64,000 nucleotides of DNA, from assembly GCF_002531935.1 (NCBI RefSeq), contig NZ_NWSV01000008.1:124001-188000 (forward strand). The letters run 5' to 3'. The stretch comes from Rhizobium chutanense (GTDB lineage: Bacteria > Pseudomonadota > Alphaproteobacteria > Rhizobiales > Rhizobiaceae). Shown here in pieces: positions 44,918 through 54,529 of this stretch. The translations under genes and the position numbers were made by a program. Below the pieces are notes generated by a model that was not told where the DNA came from, made no database searches, and saw nothing but the letters and a program-made list of their open reading frames with translations. Each line of letters opens with the position of its first letter. Position 1 is the first letter of the stretch.

Positions 44918-46051
44918 TCACTTCAACAACGCCCGCGCCTCTTCAATACCAAGCGCTGCCGGCTGCGTGCAGGTCGTCGTGAGCTCGATGAAACGGCCCT
45001 CCTCGCCCGACTTCAGGATCGAGGTCATGACGTCGACGCCGTGCAGCGTGCGGTCGAGCGAGCAGCGCGCGTCGCGGCCCTCGATCAGTGCCATCGCCAT
45101 GTCGGCAAGGCCGGCCGTGCGATAGTTGGCGCGTGCCCCGTTCGGGTTTTCCTGGTTGATCTTGCCAAAGGGATGCTCCCAATCCTCAAGGGGCTTGATC
45201 TCCTTGTCGCGGCCGCTGGCCTCGACGGTGCCGCCGAAGAAGTTCGGGTCCGGCACGTAAAGCGAGCCGTCCGTGCCGTAGAGTTCCATATTGGCATGAC
45301 GATGCGACCACACATCCCAGCTCGCCGTCAGCGTCACGGTGGCGCCGCTCACGAATTCGAGCAGCGCCTGGATCGTCGTCGGTGTCTTGACCGGGATGAT
45401 CTCGCCGTTACGCGGTTCGCTGGTGATCGTGCGGGTTGGCGATGCCATCGAGGTCATGGCGCCGACGCGTTTGACCGGGCCGATCAGGTTGATCAGGTTG
45501 GCGATGTAATAGGGGCCGAGATCGAGGATCGGACCGCCGCCCGGCAGGAAGAAGAAATCCGGGTTCGGATGCCACATCTCCATGCCCGGGCTCATGACGT
45601 AGCAGGCGCCGGAGGTCACCCGGCCGATGCCACCATCGTCGATGAACTTGCGGGCGAGTTGATGGGCGCCGCCGAGGAAGGTATCGGGCGCGCAGCCGAC
45701 GGCAAGTTTCTTCGCCTTGGCGATGCGGCGAAGCTCCTCGCCCTGCTCCAGCGTAAGCACCAGCGGCTTTTCCGAATAGACGTGTTTTCCGGCTTCGAGG
45801 ATTGCCTTCGACACCGGAAAATGCGCGTCCGGGATCGTCAGGTTGACGACGACGTCAATCTCGTCATTGGCGAGAAGCTCCTCGATCGTCTGCGCCTTGA
45901 CGCCATATTCCTCGGCTCGCGCCTCGGCCGCCTGCACGTTGATATCGGCGCAAGCCAGCACCTTCAGCCCCTTGAAGAGCGGTGCCAGCGAAAAATAAGT
46001 GGTGGAGATGTTGCCGCATCCGATGATGCCGACGCCAAGTTCCTTGGTCAT
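44918..46051 (-). CDS. Gfo/Idh/MocA-family dehydrogenase
   Basis: 377 residues. Rossmann motif GVGIIGCGNISTTYFSLAPLF (GxGxxx) and the EKP motif HVYSEKPLVLTLEQGEEL, where Lys is catalytic; the C-terminal alpha/beta domain has GGPILDLGPYYIANLINLIGPV with the conserved Asp and His-equivalent region. These enzymes oxidise or reduce sugars and inositols with NAD(P). It follows the sugar isomerase gene after 8 bp, so it is in one operon with it and the beta-mannosidase. Confidence 0.92.
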   Translation of the reverse strand: MTKELGVGIIGCGNISTTYFSLAPLFKGLKVLACADINVQAAEARAEEYGVKAQTIEELLANDEIDVVVNLTIPDAHFPVSKAILEAGKHVYSEKPLVLTLEQGEELRRIAKAKKLAVGCAPDTFLGGAHQLARKFIDDGGIGRVTSGACYVMSPGMEMWHPNPDFFFLPGGGPILDLGPYYIANLINLIGPVKRVGAMTSMASPTRTITSEPRNGEIIPVKTPTTIQALLEFVSGATVTLTASWDVWSHRHANMELYGTDGSLYVPDPNFFGGTVEASGRDKEIKPLEDWEHPFGKINQENPNGARANYRTAGLADMAMALIEGRDARCSLDRTLHGVDVMTSILKSGEEGRFIELTTTCTQPAALGIEEARALLK

Positions 46052-46059
46052 GGTCTGCC

Positions 46060-46824
46060 TCAGTAGGTCTTGAAGGAAGCGATCGAGCGCGTGATGTTGC
46101 GGTCGATATCGTTGGGATTGTCGTGCTCGACGACGAAATGCTTGGCCTTGGTCTTCGCCTTGACGACCGGAAGCAGCTTGGCCCAGCCGATCGTTCCATG
46201 GCCGACATCGGCCCAGCCGCCTTCATCCGCAGCTTCGCCAGCCGGCGCAATGTCCTTGACGTGCACGGCGCTGATGCGGTCCCCGAGCTTTTCGACCCAG
46301 GCATAGGGGTCGGCACCGCCGCGAACCACCCAGGCGATATCCGCTTCCCAGGTGATGCCGGGCGCGCCTTCGAAGATGCGCTCGATCGGCAGCGAACCGT
46401 CGGAGAGCTTCACGAATTCGAAGTCGTGATTGTGCCAGCCGAATTCAAAGCCCGCATCCTTGTAGGGCTTGCTCATTTCCTGCAGGCGCTTGCCGAAGGC
46501 GAGCCAGCCGGCGGCGTCGGTCGGGCGCTGGTCCGGCATCAGATGCGGCGCATAGATCGAATCCATGCCGAGGATTTTGGCGATCTGCAGCGACTTCTCG
46601 ACATTGCCGTCAAGAAAATCGGGGCTGAAATGGCCGGTCGCCATGACAAGGCCGTTCTTGTCGAGATCGGCGCGCAGGGTCTTGAGGCCGGCTTCATCCA
46701 GTTCGGCATAGATGCCGCCGAAGCCTTCGACTTCGCCATAGCCGGCTTTGCCGAGCTTTTCGAAGATCGCCGACAAGGGCGGGAAATTGCGCGCGCTATA
46801 GAGCTGGTAGCTGAGTTTCGTCAT
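46060..46824 (-). CDS. Sugar phosphate isomerase/epimerase (xylose isomerase-like TIM barrel)
   Basis: 254 residues from ATG 46824 (AAGGAG 7 nt upstream). AP-endonuclease-2/xylose isomerase-like TIM barrel: MTKLSYQLYSARNFPPLSAIF, FGWHNHDFEFVKL, TWEADIAWVVRGGADP, ISAVHVKDIAPAG and FVVEHDNPNDI, which supply Glu, His and Asp metal ligands. Probably isomerises a keto/aldo sugar or sugar acid made by the neighbouring dehydrogenase. Spaced 39 bp from the beta-mannosidase stop. Confidence 0.9.
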   Translation of the reverse strand: MTKLSYQLYSARNFPPLSAIFEKLGKAGYGEVEGFGGIYAELDEAGLKTLRADLDKNGLVMATGHFSPDFLDGNVEKSLQIAKILGMDSIYAPHLMPDQRPTDAAGWLAFGKRLQEMSKPYKDAGFEFGWHNHDFEFVKLSDGSLPIERIFEGAPGITWEADIAWVVRGGADPYAWVEKLGDRISAVHVKDIAPAGEAADEGGWADVGHGTIGWAKLLPVVKAKTKAKHFVVEHDNPNDIDRNITRSIASFKTY

Positions 46825-46863
46825 CATGTTCTCCTTGGGCCTCGTGCCCATTTCTTGGAAGGA

Positions 46864-49323
46864 TCAATCCGCCGATTGGCAGGAATGCAGGTCGTAGAAG
46901 CGGAATTCCGGCAGCTTGCCGCGCTCGAGCGGACGTGCCGGGGCGAAAGTGATGCGGCGGCTCTCACCGGCAGCAAGATCGAAGGCGTTGTCGGAATATT
47001 TGCCGTCCGTCTCGCTTTCGATCATCACGAAGAGCGCAAGTCCCCCGGCGGTGACGTTGATGTCGACGGCGCCGCTCGCCTCGACATATTCATGGGTGAC
47101 GGTTACGCCCGACGGCTCCAGCTCCAGCGCCTTATAGGTGCCGTTGACGTAATGCCCCTCGCCGCCCATGCCATTCGACGCGGTGAAATGCCAGGCAAGC
47201 AGCGCTCCCTCTGAAATGTCGGACACGTCGATCGTCGCAGCCGTCACCGCCGCGTCCGACGAGCACATGGCCTGCACGTCTTTCAGGTGCTTCCGCTCGC
47301 CCTTCATCGTCAGAAGCGAGATCGAAAGATCGATACTGACGTCCGAAAGCGTGTCATTGACCAGCGAGAAACGGATCGTCTTGCCGTCCTCGGCGGGAAT
47401 GGCCGCGACCGCGACCGGCTGGAAGAAGCGCTTGACGAGATAATGCATCGCCTTCCAACGGCCGCCATAGTCGAGGCTCGACCAGGAGGCGACCGGCCAG
47501 GTGTCGTTGAGCTGCCAGTAGATCGTGCCCATGCAATGGGGCTTCAGCGACCGCCAATATTCCACCGCCGTCTTGATCGCCAGCCCCTGCTGGATCTGGC
47601 TGAGATAGACGAAATTCGGAAAATCCTTGGGGAAGCGGAAATAGCGGAACATCGTGCCGGCAATGCGCTCGTTGCCGCCGGCATTCTTCTGATGCAGTTC
47701 CATGACGGGCGAAGCGACGTTCATGTCCTTCTCCTCGGCATAGGTCCTGATGACAGGCAGTGAAGTATAGGACTGGAAGCCGAATTCCGAGCAGAAGCGC
47801 GGTCGCACCGACCGGTAATTGTCGAACGACTTGTTCTCGTGCCAGACCGACCAGTAATGCATGTCGCCGGAGCCGTCAGCATGCCAGGCGTCGCCGAAAT
47901 CGAGATAGCCGGAGGCCGGGCTCGACGGCCACCAGAGCGCACCCGGCAGCGCCTTCTTCACCGCCTGTTCGATCGTCCGGTTGAGGCGGTCGTAGGAGAC
48001 GAGATAACGGTCGCGGTCCTTCCGCGATTCCTCGAACCAGGTCAGCGCGCCCACAAGCTCGTTGTCGCCGCACCAGAGCGCGATCGAAGGATGCGAAGAA
48101 AGCCGTCGCACCTGGTAATCCACCTCGATCGCCACATTGGCGAGGAAGTCCTCGGTCGAGGGATAGAGGTTGCAGGCGAACATGAAGTCCTGCCAGACCA
48201 TGAGGCCGAGCCGATCGCAAAGATCGTAGAAATGCTCCTGCTCGTAGAATCCGCCGCCCCAGACACGGATCATGTTCATGTTTGCGGCTTTCGCCGATTG
48301 CAGCAGATCTTCCGTCTTCTCAGGCGAAGAGAGCGAATAGAGTGCGTCGGCAGGAATCCAGTTGGCGCCGCGGCAGAAGATCTCGCGGCCGTTGACCTTG
48401 AAGGCAAAGCGGCTGCCTGCCGCATCCGGCGTGGTGATCAGCTCGATGGTGCGAAGGCCGATCTGCTTGATCACTTCATCCGTCGAGGTTTCGACTAAAA
48501 GACTGTAGAGCGCCTGCTCGCCGCTGCCGGAAGGCCACCAGAGACGCGGATTGTCGATATGGAAGAGATGGTGGACATCCGTCTCGCCCTTGACGCCGAC
48601 ATCGAGACGCACGCGTTCGCCGTCGAGATCGAAATAGACCTGGGCAATGCCGGCATGTTTGGCAAACAGGCTTGCCGTCACCAGGAGATCGACCGAGCCG
48701 TCGCTATTGTGGGTCTGGCGGACAACGACATGTTCGATGCGCGCCGTCTCGAGCTGCTTCAGCGCGATCGTGCCGTAAAGGCCGAACGGCGCGATGGCGA
48801 TGTTCCAGTCCCAGCCAAAATGGCACTGCGGCTTGCGCAGCATGTTGCCGTCCGGGATCGGCGAGTTGCCGGTGCTGTAGGGGATATAGAATGGCTGCTG
48901 CTTCTGCCGCTCGGCGCCAATGGCAGGGTTGGAGGCAAAGACGATGCGGATCGAGTTGTCGCCTGCTTTCAGCATGCTCGAGACATCGGGCCGGTAGCGG
49001 CGGAAGCTGTTGTCGGCCTCCAGCGCCAGGAAGCCGTTGACATGGACGCTGGCGACCGTGTCGAGATAGTCGATATCGAGATACCAGTCGCCTTCGACTT
49101 CCTGCAGCGTGAAGCTGCGCTCGACCGCCCAGTCGCGCCCAGCGACCCACTGCACCTTCTCCTCGTTGCGGCCGAAATAGGGATCGGGGATCAGGCTTGC
49201 GCGGTGCAATGCTGTGTGCACGTCGCCGGGCAGATTGATCGCGGTGCGGATTTCGCCGTCGACGGAGGTGAGCTGCCACGAACCGGAAAGGTCGATGCTG
49301 GAGGGGGTCGATTGTTGCGTCAC
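46864..49323 (-). CDS. Beta-mannosidase, glycoside hydrolase family 2
   Basis: 819 residues from GTG 49323 (GGAAAT 8 nt upstream). Domain order is that of GH2 mannosidases: jelly-roll (1-190; FGWDWNIAIAPFGLYG, the mannosidase-specific WDWN), immunoglobulin-like (190-300), TIM barrel (300-620) with acid/base Glu422 in LWCGDNELVG and nucleophile Glu513 in CSEFGFQS, then beta-sandwich domains. No signal peptide; it removes terminal beta-mannose from imported manno-oligosaccharides in the cytoplasm. Length fits the family (about 800-850). Confidence 0.93.
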   Translation of the reverse strand: MTQQSTPSSIDLSGSWQLTSVDGEIRTAINLPGDVHTALHRASLIPDPYFGRNEEKVQWVAGRDWAVERSFTLQEVEGDWYLDIDYLDTVASVHVNGFLALEADNSFRRYRPDVSSMLKAGDNSIRIVFASNPAIGAERQKQQPFYIPYSTGNSPIPDGNMLRKPQCHFGWDWNIAIAPFGLYGTIALKQLETARIEHVVVRQTHNSDGSVDLLVTASLFAKHAGIAQVYFDLDGERVRLDVGVKGETDVHHLFHIDNPRLWWPSGSGEQALYSLLVETSTDEVIKQIGLRTIELITTPDAAGSRFAFKVNGREIFCRGANWIPADALYSLSSPEKTEDLLQSAKAANMNMIRVWGGGFYEQEHFYDLCDRLGLMVWQDFMFACNLYPSTEDFLANVAIEVDYQVRRLSSHPSIALWCGDNELVGALTWFEESRKDRDRYLVSYDRLNRTIEQAVKKALPGALWWPSSPASGYLDFGDAWHADGSGDMHYWSVWHENKSFDNYRSVRPRFCSEFGFQSYTSLPVIRTYAEEKDMNVASPVMELHQKNAGGNERIAGTMFRYFRFPKDFPNFVYLSQIQQGLAIKTAVEYWRSLKPHCMGTIYWQLNDTWPVASWSSLDYGGRWKAMHYLVKRFFQPVAVAAIPAEDGKTIRFSLVNDTLSDVSIDLSISLLTMKGERKHLKDVQAMCSSDAAVTAATIDVSDISEGALLAWHFTASNGMGGEGHYVNGTYKALELEPSGVTVTHEYVEASGAVDINVTAGGLALFVMIESETDGKYSDNAFDLAAGESRRITFAPARPLERGKLPEFRFYDLHSCQSAD

Positions 49324-49748
49324 GATTTTATTTCCGATTTACGTTTTGGATACGGACGGCGGATGGTCGCCGTCCGGTAGCTGTCGTTCGTCAGGAGCCG
49401 GCTTGGCTCCCTCTTCTCCCCAGCGGGGGTCCGAAGGACGGGTCGAGACCCGCGGCTCGACCCTGGTCGGTGGCCCGAAGGGTCGTATGAGGGGGCCGCA
49501 CGGCATGCCCTTATTACCCTTCGCTTCCGCTCAGCTCCTTGGCTCCGTCCGTCCGCCCCGCCCTCCGTCATGCTCGGGCTTGACCCGAGCATCCACACGG
49601 CATCCACCAGCAGCAGCGGGCATGGATCCTCGGGTCAAGCCCGAGGATGACGGAGAGTGGGTTGGGCTTCTCGCCAAACCCGCGCTGGCCTTCGGCCTCA
49701 CGTCAGGCAAGCGGGCACCATCTCCGGCCCCGCCTGCGAAAAATTTCC
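49324..49748. other. Intergenic region made of dispersed repeats
   Basis: 425 bp between the ABC ATPase stop and beta-mannosidase start. The upstream half (49,565-49,653) is a long inverted repeat; the part 49,400-49,510 carries a second rhizobial repeat (CTTCTCCCCAGCGGGGG then GGTCGAGACC/GGCTCGACCC). No gene. It separates the transporter operon from the enzyme operon and must hold a promoter or allow read-through. Confidence 0.5.
49565..49653. repeat. Inverted dispersed repeat (CGGGCTTGACCCGAG type)
   Basis: Left arm 49,565-49,595 (CCGTCATGCTCGGGCTTGAC start) and right arm 49,623-49,653 (its inverse, with CTCGGGTCAAGCCCGAG), separated by 27 bp containing CAGCAGCAG. Each arm is itself palindromic. 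This is one of the commonest intergenic repeats in alphaproteobacteria. Confidence 0.8.
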
Positions 49749-50855
49749 CTAAAGACGCAGCTCACTCTCGGCATCGAACACCGAAGCCAGCGTCATATCG
49801 AAGGCGAGCTTTACTTTGGCTCCGACGTTGAAGCGGCGTGCGCCGTTGACGCGGACCGACATCGTGTGACCGGCATGTTTCAGCCAAAGAAGATTGTCGG
49901 CGCCCATCGGCTCCTCGATATCGACGGTGGCGTCATGTTCTTCGCCGCCGGCATTCTCGTTGACCTTGATGTGCTCCGGGCGAACGCCGAGCACCACCTT
50001 GCGGCCGGGCTGCAATGTCTCGTTAGCGTCGTAGGCAGCGAGCGAAAAAATGACGCCATTGGCGGAAAAGGCAATGCCATCACCTGCCTTGACCAGCTCG
50101 CCACGCAGGAAATTCATCGACGGCGAGCCGATGAAACCGGCGACGAAGAGATTGCGCGGCCTGTTGTAGATCGTCGTCGGGTCATCGAGCTGCTGGATGA
50201 TGCCGCTCTTCATGATGGCGATGCGGTCAGCGAGCGTCAGCGCCTCGATCTGGTCGTGGGTGACGTAGATCATCGTATTCTCTAGAGACTGGTGCAGCCG
50301 CTTGATCTCGACGCGAAGCTCCGAGCGCAGCTTGGCGTCGAGGTTCGACAGCGGCTCGTCGAACAGGAAGACGTCGACGTCACGTACCAGCGCCCGGCCG
50401 ATCGCCACGCGCTGGCGCTGGCCGCCGGAAAGTTCGGCGGGCTTGCGCTTCAGGAGCGGCTGGATCTGCAGAATTTCGGCCGCCCGCGCCACGCGCTTGT
50501 CGATCTCGGCCTGCGGCACCTTGGCGACGCGAAGCCCGAAGGAGAGGTTCTTCTCGACCGTCATCTGCGGATAGAGCGCATAGGACTGGAACACCATGCC
50601 GATGCCGCGGTCCTTCGGTTCTTCCCAGGTGACGTTCTTGCCCTTGATGAAGATCTGCCCTTCCGAGGCGTCGAGCAGGCCGGCGATACAGTTCAGCAAG
50701 GTCGACTTGCCGCAGCCGGACGAGCCGAGCAGCACCAGGAATTCGCCGTCGTTGATCTCGAGGTTCAGATCCTTCAGCACGCTGACCGCGCCGAAGTTCA
50801 GCGACAGATCCCTGATCGAGACACTTGCATTGGAGACACTTGAGTTCATGTTCAT
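49749..50855 (-). CDS. Sugar ABC transporter ATP-binding protein (UgpC/MsmK type)
   Basis: 368 residues; AAGGGT 7 nt before ATG 50855. Walker A LLGSSGCGKSTLLNCIAGL, signature AELSGGQRQRVAIGRAL, Walker B FLFDEPLSNLDAKLR, then the C-terminal regulatory OB-fold (GVRPEHI) of sugar-type ATPases. It energises the two permeases upstream, whose gene ends 3 bp before this start. A TATA-like promoter was not identified; expression is expected from the binding-protein promoter. Confidence 0.93.
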   Translation of the reverse strand: MNMNSSVSNASVSIRDLSLNFGAVSVLKDLNLEINDGEFLVLLGSSGCGKSTLLNCIAGLLDASEGQIFIKGKNVTWEEPKDRGIGMVFQSYALYPQMTVEKNLSFGLRVAKVPQAEIDKRVARAAEILQIQPLLKRKPAELSGGQRQRVAIGRALVRDVDVFLFDEPLSNLDAKLRSELRVEIKRLHQSLENTMIYVTHDQIEALTLADRIAIMKSGIIQQLDDPTTIYNRPRNLFVAGFIGSPSMNFLRGELVKAGDGIAFSANGVIFSLAAYDANETLQPGRKVVLGVRPEHIKVNENAGGEEHDATVDIEEPMGADNLLWLKHAGHTMSVRVNGARRFNVGAKVKLAFDMTLASVFDAESELRL

Positions 50856-50858
50856 GGA

Positions 50859-51803
50859 TCAACCCTTCACTGCGCCGGCGGCGATGCCACGGACGAAAAG
50901 CCGCCCTGAGACGAAATAGACGATCAGCGGCACTAGACCGGTGAGGATCGTTGCCGCCATGTTGACGTTGTATTCCTTCACGCCCTGGACTGAATTGACG
51001 ATGTTGTTGAGCTGCACGGTCATCGGATAGGTGTCCGGCCGGGTGAAGACGACGCCGAACAGGAAGTCGTTCCAGATACCGGTCACCTGCAGGATCATTG
51101 CGACGACGAAGATCGGCAGCGACATCGGCAGCATGATCTTCAGGAAGATCTGCCAGAAGCCCGCCCCATCGACACGCGCCGCCTTGAACAGCTCCTCCGG
51201 CAGCGACACGAAATAATTGCGGAAGAGCAGCGTCAGGATCGGCATGCCGAAGATCGAATGGACGATGACGAGGCCGGTCAGCGTGCCGTATATGCCGATT
51301 TCGCGCAGGATGATGACGATCGGGTAGATCATCACCTGATAGGGAATGAAGGCCCCGATGATGAGGATCGAGAAGAAAAGCTCGGATCCCTTGAAGCGCC
51401 AGTTGGCAAGTGCATAACCGTTCACCGAGGCGATCGCGATGGAAATGATGACCGATGGCACGGTGATACGCACCGAATTCCAGAAGCCGCGCGACAGGCC
51501 ATCGCAGTTGAGGCCGGTGCAGGCCTCGGCCCAGGCCTTCACCCAGGGTTCGAAGGTGATCTCCATCGGCGGCGAGAAGATGTTGCCGAGACGGATTTCC
51601 GGCATGCCCTTCAGCGACGTCACGACCATCACATAGAGTGGTAGCAGATAATACAGCGCCGCCACACCAAGCGTTCCGTAGAGGATGATGTTGCGTGACG
51701 ACAGCGCCGGGCGCGGCTTGGCGCCGCTCGGGCCTTCGCCGAGCCTCGGCGCAACGGCGTCGATGCCGGCGGCCGTGCTATTGAGAGTTTCGATATTAGC
51801 CAC
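50859..51803 (-). CDS. Carbohydrate ABC transporter permease (MalG-like)
   Basis: 314 residues with six predicted helices. N-terminal cytoplasmic tail of about 30 residues, then LYGTLGVAALYYLLPLYVMV and the EAA loop EELFKAARVDGAGFWQIFLKIMLPMS typical of MalG. It overlaps the partner permease by 8 bp and is followed by the ATPase after 3 bp, which shows one transcription unit. Confidence 0.93.
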   Translation of the reverse strand: MANIETLNSTAAGIDAVAPRLGEGPSGAKPRPALSSRNIILYGTLGVAALYYLLPLYVMVVTSLKGMPEIRLGNIFSPPMEITFEPWVKAWAEACTGLNCDGLSRGFWNSVRITVPSVIISIAIASVNGYALANWRFKGSELFFSILIIGAFIPYQVMIYPIVIILREIGIYGTLTGLVIVHSIFGMPILTLLFRNYFVSLPEELFKAARVDGAGFWQIFLKIMLPMSLPIFVVAMILQVTGIWNDFLFGVVFTRPDTYPMTVQLNNIVNSVQGVKEYNVNMAATILTGLVPLIVYFVSGRLFVRGIAAGAVKG

Positions 51804-52701
51804 GCTTGCGCCCTCCGCCGAATTCCAGATAGGCCCACGGAACGATGATGATCGCGACAGTGACGAGCATCATGGTCGAGGCGGCAAAGCCCTGCCCCAG
51901 GTTCTGCGCCTGGAACATGTAGTCATAGACATATTTCGCCGGCACTTCCGAGGAGATGCCCGGCCCGCCCGATGTCTGCGCGACAACGAGGTCGTAGACT
52001 TTGACGATACCGGAGGCGATGATGACGATCGTCGTGATGAAGACCGGCCGCATCATCGGAATGACGATGAAGAGATAGGTCTTCCACATGGGGATGCCGT
52101 CGACGCGCGCCGCCTTCCAGATATCCTCATCGATGCCGCGCAGGCCGGCAAGCATCAGGCACATGACGAGGCCCGTTCCCTGCCACAGCGCCGCGATCAG
52201 AATGCCGTAGATGACGATTTCAGGCGTATAGAGCGGGTTGAAGGTGAAGCTCGTCCAGCCCAGCGAACGCACCACCGACTGAATACCGAAATCCGGATTC
52301 AGAACCCATTGCCAGACGAGACCCGTCACGATGAAGGACAGCGCGAAGGGATAGAGGAAGATGGTGCGGAAGGTATTTTCGAACCGGATCTTCTGATCCA
52401 TCAGGGCGGCGAGCAGGAAACCGATGACCAAGCTGAAAATCAGCGAGAGGATTCCGTAAAGCGCCAGATTCTCGATCGCCGTCACCCAGCGGGGTGCTGC
52501 CCAGAGGCGCTCATACTGATCGATGCCGACAAAGCTCAATCGCGGAAGCAGTTTGGAATTGGTGAAGGAATAAAACACCGTCCAGAACGTGCCGCCGACA
52601 AAAATCACCAGCGCTGTCAGGATCATCGGGATGGACGCAATCTTGGCATTCAGATTGCGCAGTAACTTGTTAGGCCGGCCTGCTTGCGCGTGACCCGTCA
52701 T
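51796..52701 (-). CDS. Carbohydrate ABC transporter permease (MalF-like)
   Basis: 301 residues, six helices, EAA loop EDIWKAARVDGIPMWKTYLFIVIPMM. N-terminal part includes AKIASIPMILTALVIFVGGTFWTVFYSF. Lies 141 bp after the binding-protein gene, with a strong hairpin between them, and overlaps the MalG-like gene by 8 bp. Substrate specificity lies in the binding protein. Confidence 0.93.
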   Translation of the reverse strand: MTGHAQAGRPNKLLRNLNAKIASIPMILTALVIFVGGTFWTVFYSFTNSKLLPRLSFVGIDQYERLWAAPRWVTAIENLALYGILSLIFSLVIGFLLAALMDQKIRFENTFRTIFLYPFALSFIVTGLVWQWVLNPDFGIQSVVRSLGWTSFTFNPLYTPEIVIYGILIAALWQGTGLVMCLMLAGLRGIDEDIWKAARVDGIPMWKTYLFIVIPMMRPVFITTIVIIASGIVKVYDLVVAQTSGGPGISSEVPAKYVYDYMFQAQNLGQGFAASTMMLVTVAIIIVPWAYLEFGGGRKRG

Positions 52702-52796
52702 GAACGCTTCTCCTCAAATCGCAGCGGCGGCCGCTGACGGCCGTCTTTCATCCCGCCCCGCGATCTGCCGGGAGTACCGGCGAGACCGTATGGGAA

Positions 52797-52820
52797 GATC
52801 CGGCTCCGGGGAGCCGGATC
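52797..52820 (-). terminator. Hairpin between binding-protein and permease genes
   Basis: GATCCGGCTCC (52797-52807) and GGAGCCGGATC (52810-52820) are perfect inverse copies (11 bp, with a 2-nt centre). No T-run follows, so it is more likely an mRNA stabiliser or partial attenuator for the abundant binding protein than a full terminator. Confidence 0.6.
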
Positions 52821-52842
52821 GCAAGGACAGCAAATCTGCCGA

Positions 52843-54075
52843 TCAGTCAGCCGAAGCGATGATCCCGGCGAAACGCTTCTGAGCGTCTTCTGGCGTCATC
52901 GACGGATTGGCGAAGAATTCGGAGAAGAGGTCTTCCTTCTGCTTCTGGCTGTCGGCCGAAAGCAGCTGGTCGGTCCCCTGGATCACGTTACCCTTCGCCA
53001 GGATGTCGAGACCCTTTTTCATGCAATCGTTGGCGGCGGCGAGATCGACGTCGCCGCGCACCGGCAGCGAGCCCTTCTTCAGGTTGAAGGCAACCTGGGT
53101 CTTGGGATCGAGCAGGGTCTTGGCAAGCACGGCCTGCGCCTTCGACTTTTCCTCATCCTTCAGCAGCGGGAAGTAGAAGGCGTCGCCGCCGGTAGAGATG
53201 ATCTCGTTGACGCCGAGACCCGGCAGGCAGGTGTAGTCGGTGCCGGCCTTCTGACCGGCGAGAGCGAATTCGCCCTGCGCCCAGTCACCCATGATCTGGC
53301 CGCCGGCCTTGCCCGTGATGACGAGGTTGGTCGCCTGGTTCCAATCCTGGACGTTGCTGCCCTTGGACATGCGGCGAGCATCGTCGGCGGCCTTGAAGAC
53401 CTTGGCGATCTCAGGACCGGCAGCGACTTCCGCATCCTTGTCCTTGAAGACCTTGTTGAAGACGTCCTTGCCGGCGACCGCGACCATCAGCACGTCGAAG
53501 GCGCCTGTCGCCTGCCACGGCTGACCGCCGACGGCGAGCGGAATGATGCCGGCCTTTTCAAGAGCCGGAGCGGCAGCGACGAATTCGTCCCAGTTCTTCG
53601 GAACCTCGACGCCGGCCTTCTTGAAGGCGGCGTTCGAAAGCCACAGCCACTGCCAGGAGTGGATATTGACCGGAGCGCAGTAGATCTTGCCGTCGATGGT
53701 GCAGGAATCGAGCAGGCTCGACGGACGAATAATGTCCTTCCAGTGCTCGGCCGTCGCCACATCGGTCAGGTCGCGCATCAGGCCGGCCTGCACGAGTTCT
53801 TCCGCCTGACGGCCGTGGTTGAACTGGGTGGCGCCCATCGGGTCGCCGCCGGTGATGCGGCTGATCATGATCGGGCGCGCCGTGCCGCCGGAGCCGGCGA
53901 TGGCGCCGTCGACCCAGTGGTTGCCGGTGGCGTCGAATGCCTTTGCCAGTTCGGCGACGGCAGCGGACTCGCCGCCGGAAGTCCACCAATGGGTGACTTC
54001 GAGATCGGTGGCGCTGGCGCTGATCGGAAGCGCAGCGGAAGCGGCAAGCACAGCCGCCATCATACGAATTTTCAT
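52843..54075 (-). CDS. Sugar ABC transporter substrate-binding protein (family 1)
   Basis: 410 residues with a signal peptide (MKIRMMAAVLAASAALPISASA, cleaved before TDLEV). Family 1 binding-protein features: EVTHWWTSGGESAAVAELAKAF, FNHGRQAEELVQAGLM and APVNIHSWQWLWLSNAAFKKAG (Trp-rich sugar-stacking region). GGGAGGAG precedes the ATG. It is the first gene of the transporter operon and divergent from the LacI regulator. The likely ligand is a mannose- or xylose-containing oligosaccharide, judged from the linked enzymes only. Confidence 0.92.
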   Translation of the reverse strand: MKIRMMAAVLAASAALPISASATDLEVTHWWTSGGESAAVAELAKAFDATGNHWVDGAIAGSGGTARPIMISRITGGDPMGATQFNHGRQAEELVQAGLMRDLTDVATAEHWKDIIRPSSLLDSCTIDGKIYCAPVNIHSWQWLWLSNAAFKKAGVEVPKNWDEFVAAAPALEKAGIIPLAVGGQPWQATGAFDVLMVAVAGKDVFNKVFKDKDAEVAAGPEIAKVFKAADDARRMSKGSNVQDWNQATNLVITGKAGGQIMGDWAQGEFALAGQKAGTDYTCLPGLGVNEIISTGGDAFYFPLLKDEEKSKAQAVLAKTLLDPKTQVAFNLKKGSLPVRGDVDLAAANDCMKKGLDILAKGNVIQGTDQLLSADSQKQKEDLFSEFFANPSMTPEDAQKRFAGIIASAD

Positions 54076-54529
54076 GAGTTCTCCTCCCTCACTGAAACGT
54101 TGCCGGAAAAACTTAGATCAATCGATTTCCTCACGCAACTGTCAGCCGCCAAATTTTTCCCGAGCAACTGGAATTGCAGCTTCTGCCTGTTTTCTATCGA
54201 GGCGCCACACCCTCTTCAGCGATACGAAACCAGCTCTTCTCGCATATGCGTTATTGGAATAATAAATTGAATATGCTATATAAATTTTAATTCATGAATT
54301 CACGGCCCATGGTGCCTATTTCGCAGATGCAGAAAAATCGGGGAAGAATCGTCGATTCAACCTGAGCGTACAATGCCGCAGCGCACACAAGAAAAAGCAC
54401 TCGACATTTCTACTGTATCGTTACAGATTTGCGTTTCTTAGGGAGGCGCGATTTTGGCAGGCGCGGGCTTACGGCGCTTGAAAAAGCCTCTATAAGCGAC
54501 ACCAATTCGCGCGAGGCAGGCCTACAGGG
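54076..54529. other. Divergent regulatory region of the sugar locus
   Basis: 454 bp between the binding protein and LacI starts; much more AT-rich than the genes (54,240-54,310). A LacI-type core AAACGTT is present at 54095-54101 (TGAAACGTTGCC, imperfect dyad), close to the binding-protein start, and a palindrome AATTCATGAATT lies at about 54,290-54,301. Either may be an operator; neither is a full-length match to a known site. Confidence 0.4.
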
